This document shows positions 34,995 to 47,090 of a stretch of 64,000 nucleotides of DNA, one piece after another. Numbering within the stretch: position 1 is the stretch's first letter; every line of letters begins with the position of its first letter. The notes under the pieces are model-generated. The model was not told the origin of the DNA. It ran no database searches and saw only the letters and a program-made list of their open reading frames with translations. The stretch comes from Aquatica leii (taxonomy: Eukaryota; Arthropoda; Insecta; Coleoptera; Lampyridae), in contig CM069432.1 in NCBI GenBank assembly GCA_035610365.1, positions 129,032,255-129,096,254 on the forward strand, read 5' to 3'. Position numbers and translations under genes: made by a program.

Positions 34995-35087
34995 AAAATT
35001 ATAAGCGACTTTCGGTTTAGACCGCGTCGTAGTAAAACACCCAGACTTAGGCTTGGTCATAGTCTCTTCTTGAGAGCCAAAACAAGA
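34995..35087 (-). repeat. PLE 3' terminal segment, partner of the inverted 5' copy
   Basis: Reverse-complement partner of 36,990-37,082. It spans from AAAATTATAAGCG to CCAAAACAAGA on the plus strand. Here the ribozyme core lies just inside the arm, so it is not part of the inverted copy. Confidence 0.85.
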
Positions 35088-35133
35088 AGTAGAACTTGGC
35101 CTTTGCCGTATTGTCGTTCGTGAACCCAAACAA

Positions 35134-35174
35134 ACTGACGTTTCGCAAGACATTGCAGCTTGCATCTTCAGAGT
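35134..35174 (-). ncRNA. Hammerhead-ribozyme core (PLE 3' region)
   Basis: On the minus strand: ACT, CTGAAGA, T, stem II GCAAG/CTTGC, GAAA, self-complementary ACGT with a GUC triplet, then AGT pairing with the first ACT. Only position 7 departs from the usual box. It lies between the endonuclease stop and the terminal repeat, the usual PLE position. Confidence 0.65.
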
Positions 35175-35247
35175 GGTAAATGTCACTGAAAGAAAAAGTG
35201 GAAATGACGATATTTATACCAATAGTGATTAACGTGATTAACGAACC

Positions 35248-35772
35248 TTATCGTTCCGTTACCGCTTGACTGACTTCGTTATTACTCGGAGTAAGTGTTT
35301 GTGTCCTTTCCAAGAAGGTCGATCTTTGTCTTAGAGGATATAATACTGGTAGCCAAGATTTGCTGAGTCTTAAACCGTCTTTTCGGTTCATATTACAAGG
35401 ATGTTTTTCTATTTCCACAGCTTCGCGGATTAGTCTGGGAAAGTAGAAAGGAGTTCTAGCCAACACTTTAGTTTGGTCAAAGTTCAGCGTGTGTCCTTGG
35501 TTCCACACGTGTTCTGCCACTGCTGATTTAATAACTCTGCGGTGTTTCCAGTAAGCCATATGTTCTTTTACTCTAACTTCCATAGAACGTCCCGTCTGTC
35601 CTATATAACTTGATCCACAGGAACAAGGAATTTTGTACACTCCGGCATGTTTTAGAGCCCCTTGTTTGTCTTTAGCAGATGTAAACCAGGTGTTCAGGGT
35701 ATCCTTAGTCGTAAAGACAGTTTTAATATTATGTTTCTTTAGCACCCTGCTTATTTTGTCTGTTGAACCCAT
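35248..35772 (-). pseudogene. Penelope-like GIY-YIG endonuclease
   Basis: 174 codons open. Frame-compatible sequence extends upstream of the first ATG (AYLPYCMGSTDKISRVLKKH). The domain reads GVYKIPCSCGSSYIGQTGRS with the GIY, CxC and YIG elements, then VKEHMAYWKH, AEHVWNQGHTLNF and REAVEIEKHP with the conserved Glu. All expected landmarks are intact. It is separated from the RT frame by a frame change and a shortened linker, so the element as a whole is broken. Confidence 0.85.
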
Positions 35773-35794
35773 ACAGTAAGGTAAATAAGCGGTG

Positions 35795-36980
35795 CTAGTA
35801 GGAGGTGATAAGTCTTCTTTGACTTTTGGATTTAATGCTCTTTTCCATGCGTTTTGGATTCTTCTGTACTGGGTGGTGGTGAGATTCGGCGTTTAAGTAT
35901 CTATTAGTGTGCGTTTTCTTTCTATAAACGGAATGCCCCAATTTTCCGTTATTTTTCTTTATCACTAGTACATCAAGAAAGGCTAGACTGCTGTTATGTT
36001 CTAACTCCATAGTAAACTTAATGCTGTTATGTGCAGAGTTTAGATGTTGAAAGAACTGGTTTAGTTTATCTTTGCCATGAGGCCATACAACAAACGTATC
36101 ATCAACATATCTGAACCAAGTTTTTGGTTTTAACTCAACATTTTTCATAATTTTAGTTTCAAAATATTCCATGTAAATATTGGCTATAACTGGAGAGAGC
36201 GGTGAACCCATGGCCGCTTCTTCTACTTGTTTAAACAAGTTGTCGTTATAACTGAAATAAGTGTTTTTAAGGCAGAGTTCGATGAGCAAAACTTCTTCTT
36301 CAGTAATTCTCTCCTTGAGCAAAAACAACACTTCGTCGACCGGGACTTTAGTAAAAAGAGATACCACGTCAAAGCTGACTAAAATATCTTTTTTTGTTAT
36401 ACGCAAGTTCTTAATTTTTTCTACAAAGTCTGTAGAATCTTTGATGTGAGTTTCTGTATTTCCTGTCAACGGCAAGAGTTTTGCAGCTAGATAACGTGCT
36501 AACGATTGGGTTGGTGAATTGATGGTGCTCACTATCGGTCGAAGGGGGACTCCTTCTTTGTGTATTTTGGGAAGACCGTAGATTTGTGGCATAACCGGAT
36601 TTTTGACAATCAAAGTCTGTTTCATGTTGATATCGATAGTAGTGGAGTTTTTGATAGCGGAGTTTACCTTAGTGCACAAGGAGTTTAAAGGGTTTCTCTG
36701 TAGACGTATGTAGCAATCTTCTGAGAGTAAGTTCGTCATTTTGTCGTTGTAATCTTGTATGTTCATAACGACTGTAGCGTTTCCTTTATCTGCTCTCAAT
36801 ACTAGAATGTCCTTATTCTCACGTAACCGCTTAGCTGCAACTCTCTCCTGTCTGTTAATATTAGAGCGTGGCGGTTTTGCTTTTCTTACAATATTGCAAA
36901 CATCTTGTCGAATAGTTTCAGAGATCTCCTTAGGTAGAGTGCGTATTGCAGCTTCTACTCCACATACTATATCTCTACCT
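35795..36980 (-). pseudogene. Penelope-like reverse transcriptase, 5'-truncated
   Basis: Open from the junction with the inverted repeat. The first residues include CGVEAAIRTLPKEIS and RENKDILVLRADKGNATVV; the first ATG lies at 36,799. Motifs: IYGLPKIHKEGVPLRPIVST, then DILVSFDVVSLFTKVP, AAMGSPLSPVIANIYME and RYVDDTFVVW with the catalytic Asp pair. The post-palm block LAFLDVLVIKKNNGKLGHSVYRK reads straight on, unlike the 30-kb copy. After HHHPVQK the frame slips and ends in RRLITSY; the linker to the endonuclease is much shorter than in the sister copy, so an internal deletion is likely. Missing its N-terminus. Confidence 0.88.
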
Positions 36981-36992
36981 AAGGAGATCTCT
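36920..36992. repeat. 20-bp perfect inverted repeat at the PLE fold-back junction
   Basis: AGAGATCTCCTTAGGTAGAG at 36920-36939 has its exact reverse complement at 36973-36992, with a 33-base loop. Its right half ends exactly where the 93-bp inverted arm begins, sharing three bases with it. This looks like the footprint of a snap-back or template switch during insertion. Confidence 0.75.
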
Positions 36993-37082
36993 TGTTTTGG
37001 CTCTCAAGAAGAGACTATGACCAAGCCTAAGTCTGGGTGTTTTACTACGACGCGGTCTAAGCCGAAAGTCGCTTATAATTTT
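36990..37082 (+). repeat. Inverted copy of the PLE 3' end at its 5' side
   Basis: Partner of 34,995-35,087. It joins directly to the truncated RT frame at the 20-bp inverted repeat. Confidence 0.85.
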
Positions 37083-37276
37083 AAACATAACAACCGCGAA
37101 AGCTTAAGATTTTATACTAAAATAGTAGTAAGCTTGATAAATTAAATAAATACTGTTGTATAGTACTACAACAAGTATTAGAATAAGCAACACACCATAA
37201 ACAGTAAAATTGACATTGCATAAATACTAGAGTAAATTATAAATAAAATAAGTAATTAATTAAAGCAAATGCAGCA

Positions 37277-37486
37277 ATGGAAGATATAGTGTATGCAATT
37301 CTAAAAAAGTTAGAAGAAATAGAAGTACGCTTGGAACAAAAATTTGATGCACTACAAGCTAAACTAAATAATCTTAAAAAGCAACAGGCGAAATTAACAG
37401 ATGAAAACTTAAAAATTAAAAAATATGCAATAGAACAAGAAGAAAAAATAAATTCGCTTGAAAGAGAAATAAGAAAAATAAGTTAA
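37277..37486 (+). CDS. ORF1-like coiled-coil protein of the LINE
   Basis: 69 codons starting MEDIVYAILKKLEEIEVRL, with continuous heptad-like spacing of Leu and Ile and rich in Glu, Lys and Gln throughout, predicting one long coiled coil. It lies directly upstream of the endonuclease part, where RTE-type LINEs often have a short coiled-coil ORF thought to act with the RT. The frame is intact while everything downstream is decayed. The following frame (MPDLENEVDLPLKKNKK-like at 37,500) may be its continuation. Confidence 0.6.
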   Translation: MEDIVYAILKKLEEIEVRLEQKFDALQAKLNNLKKQQAKLTDENLKIKKYAIEQEEKINSLEREIRKIS

Positions 37487-38029
37487 TTATTTAACAAATG
37501 CCGGATTTAGAAAACGAGGTAGATTTACCATTGAAAAAAAATAAGAAGTATGTTTATGGACATTTAAATACAAGTGAATATAGAAACAGAAGTAAATAAG
37601 GTAATAAGATTCGGTAACTGTAGCACCAATCAAAATAGAAAACCTAATAAAATTAATCTCATTTAATAAGAAACCAAAAAACTAAAAGAGAGAAAAATCT
37701 ACATCACAGATTTTCCAAAGATCAACAAGAAAACTATACAACATAAAAAACCAAAATATAAAAAAAAGAAACACAGAAAAACGAGTTAAAAACAGAAAAC
37801 GATAAAGAAAGGAGCAAGAACAGTAGATGCAAGATCACCGCAGAAAGTATAAATGACAAAAATAAAAATACCATACCAATTAATCAAACAAGTGTCAAAA
37901 AACAAATAAATTTACGAAGGATAGTAACAAGCATGACAAAAACGGCAACGAAATAAGGATTAAGAACAAACGAACTATTCTAGTACAAAAAAAAACTAGA
38001 TATAAGAAAAGAAATAAAAATACGGAAAT

Positions 38030-38740
38030 TGGCAACTTGGAACATCAGAAGTATAGCAGAAAAAAACGAATTAGTAGATGAATTTAATACTCAAAAATTA
38101 GATATACTTAAAATAACAGAGACAAAAAAAAAGATTAAAAGATGAAAATATACTTATGTATAGCGGAGTGCTAGAATGTACAAGAGCCGCAGCAAGAGTT
38201 GGTTGTATAATCAAAGAAAATTTAACACCATCTATACAAAAATGAAAACGTTGGAATGAAAGAATATTAACTATTGAATTAAAAATCACTAAAAAAATAG
38301 AACAATAATAGCAGTATACGGACCAGAGAAAAACGATACAAAGACAAATTTTGGAATGACTTAAGTGTGGCAACAGATAATAGTAGAGAAAAAATATGTG
38401 TAGCTGGTGACTTCAATAGAAAAGCAGGCAAATAAAAAAATAAATTTATGAGTAATAGGAAAATATAGAAAAAATATAAAAAATAAGAAACAGAAAACGA
38501 TTAATAGATTATTGCATACTAAATAAACTTATAATGTCAAACACGTTTGTTCAACACTAAGATAAACACACGTTCAAAAGAGAAGTAACAAGTTCAAACG
38601 AACGGTCTATAATTGATTATATTTTAGTAGAAGAGCAAAATAGAAATAAGATAAAAGATGTTAAGGTATACAAAGAAGCGCAAATATATAGTGACCATAA
38701 CCTAGTAGTTGAAAAAATAGTAATAGAAAAAGTTATTTAA
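38030..38740 (+). pseudogene. LINE APE-type endonuclease relic
   Basis: Pieces in order: LATWNIRSIAEKNELVDEFN with the Asn of the first APE motif, LDILKITETK with the catalytic Glu, YSGVLE and RVGCIIKENL, NERILTIELK, then VAGDFNRKAG (the D-x-N motif), SIIDYILVEEQ and YSDHNLVV (the terminal SDH motif). Stops and single-base shifts separate the pieces. All catalytic motifs can still be read, so it was once functional. Confidence 0.75.
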
Positions 38741-39232
38741 ATGGGATAATCAAAGTAAATAAAAAAATAGAACTATAAGAGTGCATAAACAAAATACAAA
38801 AAAAGTATGTAAACAATATAAGCAAATTATAAATAATAAGATACGTAAAATGGATGAAAACATAGAGGAAGCCAACAACTATGAAAACTATTTAAAAATA
38901 CTGTGTTAGATGCAACCAAAGAAGCGTATGGGACAACTAAAACATCAAATACAACAAACAAGAAACAAAAACTAAGAAAATAAGATAGATGGAATGTTTA
39001 ACTAATAAAAATAAAAACAACTACAATAGAAACAAAAAACAAAAAAAAATTAAAATCTAGTAATAAAAAAGTCGTAAAAAACCTAGAAAAATTTTGGAAA
39101 AAAATTTAAAAAAATAGTAAAACAATCAGTAATTGTTCTATAAAGTGTTAAAATCGATAAAAAACAATACGTCAACGGATAATAATAGCATAAAAAATAA
39201 AAAAGAAAACTATTGATAAAAACAAAAAAATT

Positions 39233-39619
39233 ATGGAAAGATGGAGAGAAGAACAACTGCTTAATTGGAAAAAAACAAAAAAGGAAACGAAGGAAAAAAA
39301 ACTCATGAATCAAAACAATAAAGAGCATGCGGACGAGGATACTATAGAAAAAATATTGATAATAGAAATGAAAAAAGCTATTAAAAGTATAAAAAACGAC
39401 AAAGCACTTGGACATGACCAAATAAACCCAGAAATGATTAAACATATAAGAGTAGCCGGAGAAAAACTATTATTAAAGATCTGCAGTAAATTGTGGAAAA
39501 AAAAATTTTACCAAAAGGGTGAGGATTTGGAACAATGGTACCTATTCACAAAAAAGGAAATTGGACAGACTAATAATTACAGAGAAATCATATTGTTAAA
39601 CGTAGCTCAACAATACTAA
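39233..39619 (+). pseudogene. LINE reverse transcriptase, N-terminal part
   Basis: 128 codons open. MKKAIKSIKNDKALGHDQIN followed by PEMIK and later NNYREIILLN are the classical opening RT blocks (K-x-GKAPGxDxIxxE and NYRxIxLL). It ends at an early stop in the AQQY region. Downstream, in other frames, TIFIDDIIKECNEK near 39,952 and related pieces continue the domain, but the FADD catalytic box is not readable. Confidence 0.7.
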
Positions 39620-39949
39620 ACAAATACTAAAAAAAGACTAAAAAAAACACTTTTAGAAGCACTAAGTGGTTTTAGAAAAGGACGTTGTGTATAAAATAAT
39701 ATATTTACTATTTAAAAAAATTATAAATAAAACTGTGCGTTAAATATGGCTTTTAATTGAGTGAATAGAAAAGTAGTGTGGGAAAGTTTGACCAGAATAA
39801 GAGTACAATCGGAATTAATAACTGCTATTTAAAGTTGGTATACAGATAAAATTATTTATGTAATTTCTAACAACAGAAGGTCAGACAGTTTTGAAACAAT
39901 AAAAAACCCCTTCTATTGTTTTAAAACAATTATGAGATTAGTGCTGTTT

Positions 39950-40800
39950 ACTATATTTATAGATGATATTATAAAAGAGTGCAATGAGAAAGTGAAAAAA
40001 TTGAAACTGAGATACAGAAACCTAAATACAGTTAAAATAACAGAGTGTGTGCAAAAAATTTAAACGTATGGAATCAAATTTGGTATGCAGTTATACCGAC
40101 AAGACAAAAGTGATAGTAATGTCAAAAAAACCGTGTACAGTAAACCTACAATTAGAAGGAAAAAACATAAAGCAAGTCAGTCATTTTGAATATCTAAGAG
40201 TGAAGATTCAACGATCAGGAACACCGGCATTAGACCTAATCAGACAAATATAAGAAACTAACAAAATATTTTATGCTATAAAAGATAAATTTATTTAAAA
40301 AAAAGTAGTAACCAAACAAACCAAACTGAGTGTTAACAAAACAATATATCGTCCAATACTAACTTATTGCTACGAATCTTGGGAAGCATAAAAAAAATGA
40401 AAAGTAAAATACAAGCTACAGAAATGAAGTATTTAAGAATGGTAAAGGGAATTACATTAAAAGACCGAATAAGAAATGATGCAGTGCAAGAAAAACTAGA
40501 TATTGAAACAATACAATACAATCAGTTTATAGAGAAAAAGCAGCTAAGTCGGTGGGAACGTTTACAGCCTATGGAAAATTACATAGTAGTAAAACAAGCG
40601 TAGAAAGCAAAAGTGGCATCAAAAAGAAACCATAGAAGACCTCAAAAAATATCGGACAACGTTGTAAACAAACTTTTGATAAACGGAAAAACATCATTGC
40701 AGAAAGCAAGTTACCTAAAAAAATAAAATTGAACGGAGAAACTTTGTGGACCAATATAAAGAAAACAGTTAAGGCTGTTTTCGCAGTCCGTGAGAATTAA
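39950..40800 (+). pseudogene. LINE reverse transcriptase, C-terminal part
   Basis: Broken frames give TIFIDDIIKECNEK, then CKKFKRME, DKTKVIVMSKKPCTVNLQLE with VSHFEYLRVKIQ, and finally MKSKIQATEMKYLRMVKGIT with a QLSRWERLQPME block. These match the connection and C-terminal region of insect RTE-like LINEs (EYLGVKI and the KIQAAEMKFLR block). The terminal W-rich part is decayed and ends near AVFAVREN at about 40,798. Confidence 0.7.
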
Positions 40801-40860
40801 AATTTCTTGTGTACGTGTACTGTATTCTTGCATAATTTATAATAAAATACAATTATATAT

Positions 40861-41994
40861 TAAACGTATGTGAAAAAAAAGAAAGTACATTAAAAGTGTA
40901 CTGTTAAATCATATTTTACTACGCTCTATAATCATAAGATACATTTTGCTGATTTGCAAACAGGTGGTAGTAGCAAGACTTTGGTGTAATCAAAAACAAA
41001 CTTTAATTTGTTATGTAAGCTGATCCTAATAATGTCACGTTTAAATGTTTCTGAGAGATAAAATGACGACATGATTAATTCGTACATACTATATTTTAGT
41101 AACGCTTTCAGTCACAAAAATCGAACAATTTTTAAGTAAAACCAATTTTTCAAAATAATTTAACAACAAAATAACCAAATAATTTAAACAATCATATTAA
41201 TATAAGCTTGGCATAAGCCATGATGTTTCAGTTCAAACAATTTACGATTTGATGCGTTGTACTGTTGATTAAACATTTCTTAAATTCTTTTATATTGTCG
41301 AATACTAATTTGATTTTTAACTCTATTTATTAATAATTGTTGAAAACTAGATTAAAACTATGTAACTGAAATATGTATCTAGTTAAAAAAACATTACTTG
41401 GAAAGGAAGTTTTCTTGCATTTAGTCAGACAACTATAAATGTTAATTTACAACAAGAAACATAAGTATACAAAAAATTTGACTAAAAAATAAAGATGTAA
41501 ATTTTTAAACTAAAAATGAATAGTGTGAGAAATAACACAATTTCACTTGTGATGTTTTTTCTTATTCGTATTTATAGTAAAGAAAATACGGCGAAAACAA
41601 AGAGCAGTTACAACCACAAAATGTTTAGGTAATAGAGAACTTATAGTTTGAGCAACAATTGGACAATTAAGTTGAAAATATAGTAGAATTCTTATTTGGC
41701 TTAACAACAAATTTAGTTTGGCGTTTGGTTGCTAAAAAAAGACAATCTAAAATATAGTTTAATCGCAATAAGATAATGACGAGGTGTTGATCACTAACTT
41801 AAATTTGGTACACCACATTAATAATATTTACCAAATATTTACCATTTTTTTCCAAATATTTACTACATTTACCAATCGCAGTACACCACATATACTAGGT
41901 GATTAACCCCTCGCATAATGACAACGATAATAGCAATATGAGCAAAATTCAATTTTTTTTTAAATATATAATTGTTGTATTAGTTCTTGAAGAA
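40861..41994. other. AT-rich stretch with a small inverted repeat
   Basis: CGAGGTGTTGATCAC at 41780-41794 and GTGATTAACCCCTCG at 41899-41913 form an imperfect inverted pair, and GTACACCACAT-type words occur twice between them. It may be a small MITE or the end of the pogo-like relic that follows. Nothing else was recognised. Confidence 0.45.
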
Positions 41995-43065
41995 ACATTA
42001 CGATGCGAACAATTTTAATAGAACAAATGTAAACTCTTATTTTGAATTTTCAAGAAAAAAAAACAAGGTTAAAAAATTTTCCACTGTAAAAAGTCTACAA
42101 CGTTGATGAAATGGGAATCACGACCGTTAAAAGGACAAAAACAAATGCAGTAATATGTATGAATGCTGTCAGGTAGCTGTACTGTCCTACAGTACTCATG
42201 AACCTCTGGGTTTGCATAAAACCTTAGTTTCTAAAATGGAGCAACTTTAGAAACAATTGCAACAATGCAAATTAACGTACACAAAAAATATAAGTGCAAT
42301 TAATAAGAGCAAGATAATCTTTATATGTTTCTCTTACGGCTTTACTTTTGAAATATTCTAGTCAAGAAGCAAAACGTTATTACGTAACAACCACAAGAAG
42401 ATCGTAATAATATATAAAAGTTTAGGTTCTATTTATAAAAGCTTATTTGCTAGCTGGTGCACAACCAACTTCGATTAAGAATTTAAGAAAATAGGAATGC
42501 ATTGGGTAAATTGACATCACTTTACAAATAATATGTATTGCAAAAGCATGCCCAAATTTGCTTACAAACTCTATTTTCTTCTATTTCTAGGATGCAAGTT
42601 TAGAAAAAAGTAATAAATAAAAGAAAGTATAACATAAATCAAACTTATTGGTTTTTTCTTTCAATTCGCCAATTCGAGTGAAAAGTAGAAATCCACATAA
42701 AACTAATTATTCAAACTTAATTATTATATTAGAATTAAAATGCAACAGTTAATATCAAATTTGACAGATTCAGTAATAAATGTACTACCAACATTATATT
42801 TCTGTTGATTTTAATTTTTTCGTTTTCATAAAATAATGTGATTTTACCAAAATCAACACAAAAAAGAATTACTGTGGTCGAAAATTTCATAGTATAAAGC
42901 TCGTTATGCTATGCTTTATTTTTGACGCTTGCTACCTAAATTACTATTATTCTTGTCCTACATACTCAAAAATCAGAAAAAGGGATGCGATTGGTTCAGA
43001 TACGACAAGTGCAATAGATGAGTGTACCAAACCTGTGAAGGCATAAGTGAACATATTGATATTTT
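41995..43065 (+). pseudogene. Pogo/Tigger-like DDE transposase relic
   Basis: ARTFNRTNVNSYFEFSRKK is followed after a frame change by VYNVDEMGITTVKR. This is the DDE_1 block of pogo-type transposases (N-x-x-NVxxFF...IYNxDExGxTTV), with the first catalytic Asp in VDE. The middle is decayed. Near 42,977-43,040, KKGCDWFRYDKCNR followed by VYQTCEGISEHI resembles the zinc-binding C-terminal tail (DWxxCxxCxxWxHxxC) found in many insect members. Several stops prevent function. The two ends in order within about 1 kb support a single element. Confidence 0.6.
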
Positions 43066-44332
43066 TAAACGTGATTAGTATTATCAATAAATTAACTGTT
43101 TAAGTTTTTTTTTATCATGTTTTTCGTTATTGAAGTGTTTTCTTCTATACATGTGTTTTATTTTTGTTACTTCAATCTCTATCCCATTTTAAAATTCTTA
43201 TGTTAGTTTCCGTTTTATCAAGCTGCGTCGATAAAACAGTTAACAATATTACTCAAACTACATCTTTAACCTAAAATACTTTGTTTTTTGAAGCCGACTT
43301 TCTGCGACGCTTACTTTATGACGTCTAGAAAAACAAAAAAATGTAGTGTATCTAGAACTAGATTTTATGAATAAGAACAATACAATAAACATATAAGTAA
43401 TGTTGAAGTAATGTAACATACTATAATAACTACGTTAGAAATAATACAGTAAAATAAACGCTTAATAGTGCACCTCACCTATTGAAGAACTGAAATTTTA
43501 AAAAGTCGTGCTATAGTATGAATAGATGCGAAAGTACTAAAATAACTTGTCAATGTTGTTATATATACCCAACAAATGATATTTTGGATAAGAGTTTAAT
43601 GGTTTTTTTACAGAATAAGTTAATATTTTTGCAAATTAATTAAATATGTTATGAAATACATTTTTACACGTCATAAAAAAGGTTTTTATTAGTATAGTAG
43701 ATCGTGAACGAAACAATTTTTTTTGGTCTTTTTTTCCAGTAGGTTTTTTTCTGTGATTAGATTTTCAATTGTTTTATTTTGTTTTATATTTCTAATAAAA
43801 GATTTTTAATTTTTTGCAAGAAGACGTACACCTGTGGCTTTATTGATATAAAATTGATGTTACTTTAAACTTCAATTAACAATAATAAAAAACATTTTAG
43901 ATTTCAAACCTGATAATAATTTCAATGCGGACTACTGATAAGAAACAAAATAAATTCTATTTAGAATATGTTCACACTTCCGATTTATAGTTATTATTAT
44001 TTAGATATAAAGAATATTAGAATGTATCAAATCCATTTAAAAGTTTTGGAAAACATTTGTAAAAACAATTTTTACTCTAATAACAAGATAATTTACGTTA
44101 GAGTTCAGTTATGTCATGTTATGTTTTGCAGCACGAACTAAAGATAAATAAATGCAAAGACTAAAATTTTTACTTCTGCCAACTACGCTTACGCTATTCA
44201 TACCAGATACCATAGAGAAATTTCAGTGATTTAAAAACCAAACTGGTAAAACTTGTAAACCATTTTTTTGGGTTGTTTTTTAATATTTCTTTTTCAAACA
44301 AATTTTAAAATTTCTAGAATAAATGTATTAAA

Positions 44333-44419
44333 GAAACGCCCAAGCCCGATTTTTTGAAAACTGTTTAGTTTATATATTAAAATATCAAATTAAAAAAAAA
44401 AATCGAACTTGGGCGTTCC
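44333..44419. repeat. 87-bp hairpin with (G)AACGCCCAAG ends
   Basis: GAAACGCCCAAGCCCGATTT and the inverse of the right end (GGAACGCCCAAGTTCGATTT) pair across an AT-rich loop. A small hairpin MITE is likely; the only GC-rich patches of this region lie in the arms. Confidence 0.6.
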
Positions 44420-45849
44420 ATTTCTATCTATATATAAAATTTAATACAAAAAATCCGAACTCAATCGGTTAATAAATAAGCTCAAAAAATGGTCTGGTGA
44501 GCCTGGTGAGAAATCAGCCTTAAGTAGTGAATAGTGAGAGGAAAAAATACAAACTAATCATTTAATTATAGAAAAAGATAAGAATTTAAGTTAATTTATG
44601 TTATGTTTAGTTTACACTTCTAAGTAGACACTAAAATTATTTTACGTTAGATTGTTATTGTTGTAAATATTGCAAAAAAAATGTAAATCTGCACCGATTG
44701 GTAATTGGGATTTTGATTATATTATATTATAATATACAATCGATCTTAATACTGCTTATGGCAAACTGAAAAAAACATTTTTGTTTTATAAATAAACAGT
44801 TTCATCAATTTGCCTTATTTTTTTAATCTTATTAATATACTGGGCAGCAATACAAAAAAATTAACATTTTATAAAAATAAAATAGAACAAAAATATTGAT
44901 TTAGTTTTAGTGAAAATGAAATTTTATTTATTCTAGCAAGATTAATGTATTTTTACATTTTTTTTGTATTTTAAAAATCATTTTAATTATACTGGGACTA
45001 TTACAATAACAAAAATCATTTTACATTTTTGATGTATATATGCAAGTTGTAAAATGTAAATTGTTAGGCAGGTCAATTTATAAGCTATTTACATATAAAT
45101 GAAGGTTTGTTTCTACTGTCTCTAAAATGGTCATTCATTTACCACAAATTACATTGAGACTTTGCATAAATTTTCCTAACTCACATGCACTTTAAAAGTT
45201 AGAAAATTAAAAAACTTTTAATAAAACGACAAGAATAACTTACACCAGTTATTAGAATGTGTTTTTAAAAATGTAGAACACAAAGATTTTTAACTGCAAT
45301 AAATTTATACATGATACATATAAAATAAAACTCAAGTCTCGGTACTGTACTGAAGCATTAAAATTAAAAGAATATTAAAATTTGTAGTGACTACTACTGA
45401 AAATAATTAATGATAAATTACTAAAAAACCTAAAAACAAAAACGTTACACAGATTTGTTGGTAACCTTTTATTAGAAAGAATCAATCTTGTAAAATGGTA
45501 GTTTAAAGCAAACACAGATAAGTAATAGAAAATTTGTTAAAAATTTAAGTGAAAAAAAGTAAAACAAAATTTTTTTTTACAGTACTACATGTAAATTAAA
45601 ATTTTTAAATTGCAGTATTTAATTCTAAAAATTCTAGAATTTTTCTTAAAATTACGTTTATGTACGTGATTTTTCAAGTTATAAATAAAAACAATTTTAA
45701 AGGAAAGAAAATCTCTTCTTAAAATTATTGTTTGTGCACAATTAATTAAATTGTTTGTATTTAAATATTTTTTTACGCATTTCAAAAAATTTGCTATACG
45801 ATCTGTAAATTATGACAATGTAAACTGGCGTTATAACCAAATAAAGTTA

Positions 45850-46188
45850 GTAGTAATAGTTTCAATCCCAATAGGAGGTCGTGTGGTAGGCAACAAATTA
45901 ATTTGCTTTGGATAAAAACATTTATACTTATTATTATAGTACATAACAAATTGAAAACATGTAAACAAAAATAAGTATGTGTGTAATTGATATGTATTAT
46001 TCTTATAATCAGAATTATAAGACTCGCCAAATTTTATATAATTGAGTAGAATACATTATGTCACTGGTCGACAAAAATTTTCACATACTTGTACGTTTTT
46101 AATATAATTTTTTTTATTTTGCGACGGTATATTTGTTACCTGCCACACGACCTTCTATTGGAATTGAAACAATTGCTACTTGAAAAAA
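45850..46188. repeat. Inverted repeat, arms about 55 bp, spacer about 220 bp
   Basis: The left block containing AGGTCGTGTGGTAGGCAACA (about 45,876) and the right block containing TTACCTGCCACACGACCTTC (about 46,137) are reverse complements. The match includes the GTTTCAAT(C/T)CCAATAG sequence outside them. It is likely a short nonautonomous DNA transposon; the exact ends were not determined. Confidence 0.6.
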
Positions 46189-47090
46189 TACAAGGAGGAA
46201 AACAATAAATTAATATACAAAAAAGTTAGGTATTGTGATTGTAGAATTATTTAATTTAGTTTAGTAATTATAGATACATTGTTAGTTGATTTTTAACGAT
46301 ATATCAAGTTATTAAAATTTAAATAATTTATCTTTTTTAAAAGTGTGAATTGTATAAAAATATTTAATTTATAAACAAAATAAAATTGTTTAAAAAAATA
46401 GATATAAATATTGGTTTCTTAAAATAACAACTTATTTTTTTTAAATCGTACAAATTAATTTTAAAATATGATTGAAAAGATGTTAAAAAAAACCGTTTTG
46501 TATGTACTATTAACTAACTACATTTTTATATAATATTTATTTATTATTAATCTAAGTTACATATATACGTTTACAAGAATATAACAAGTTTTTGCAGATA
46601 TCATTTTCACTTTATTTCATGCGGTGACGTTGCCAAGCCTAATGATGATTTACTAAATCATGATAACATTTATCTTATTTTTTAGAATAATAATTTAAGT
46701 TCTTCAGAAATTAAAAAGAAAACATTCATTTAGGTATAAGACTTTTATAAATATATTGCATTTTTTGCAACCTTCTCATTTTCAATTGTGAAACTAACGA
46801 CAAAAAATATAAGTTCAAACTTCTTTATTACGCAAATAATATGCAAAAAAAACTTGAAACTTAAATTTTAAAATCAAAATTTTTATCATAGATTTGAAGA
46901 AACTAATTAGTTTTCTTTAATTTATTAATAAAGTTCTAATAAAATTCGATTATAAACTAATCAATGTTTTCTTTAATTTAATAAGTGTTAGAAACTAACC
47001 GTAACTAACTAAGGATTTTTTTTTTTTAAATTAACATTATGAATCGAGTATAATTTTCTCCACTTAAATGTGTACTTACCAAATAATATA

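Larger units (their letters stand above)
34995..37082 (-). mobile_element. Penelope-like element (second family), minus strand, with inverted ends
   Basis: Read on the minus strand it consists of a 93-bp inverted copy of the 3' end (37,082-36,990), a 5'-truncated RT, a shortened linker, a GIY-YIG endonuclease, a ribozyme-like core and the 93-bp 3' end (35,087-34,995). The arms match almost perfectly (one difference noted by eye), which suggests a fairly recent insertion. The sequence differs from the 30-kb family but keeps the same overall plan. Confidence 0.88.
37277..40860 (+). mobile_element. Degenerate RTE-like LINE
   Basis: Parts in order: a small coiled-coil ORF1-like frame, an APE-type endonuclease, RT and a C-terminal region, all on the plus strand but broken by many stops and indels. 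A small first ORF, an APE endonuclease and a C-terminus of the KIQATEMKYLRMVKGIT type fit the RTE group and its insect relatives. The 3' boundary is set where recognisable protein (AVFAVR) ends near 40,795 and an AATAAAATAC tail follows. No target duplication was identified. Confidence 0.75.
43066..47090. other. AT-rich stretch holding two small inverted-repeat elements
   Basis: Apart from the inverted repeats at 44,333 and 45,850, listed separately, no gene was recognised. The minus-strand frames at 45,585 and 45,794 are low complexity. Confidence 0.45.

Noticed and set aside
39083-39445. 120-codon minus-strand frame rich in Phe and Tyr
   Set aside because: Shadow of the A-rich LINE reverse transcriptase region.
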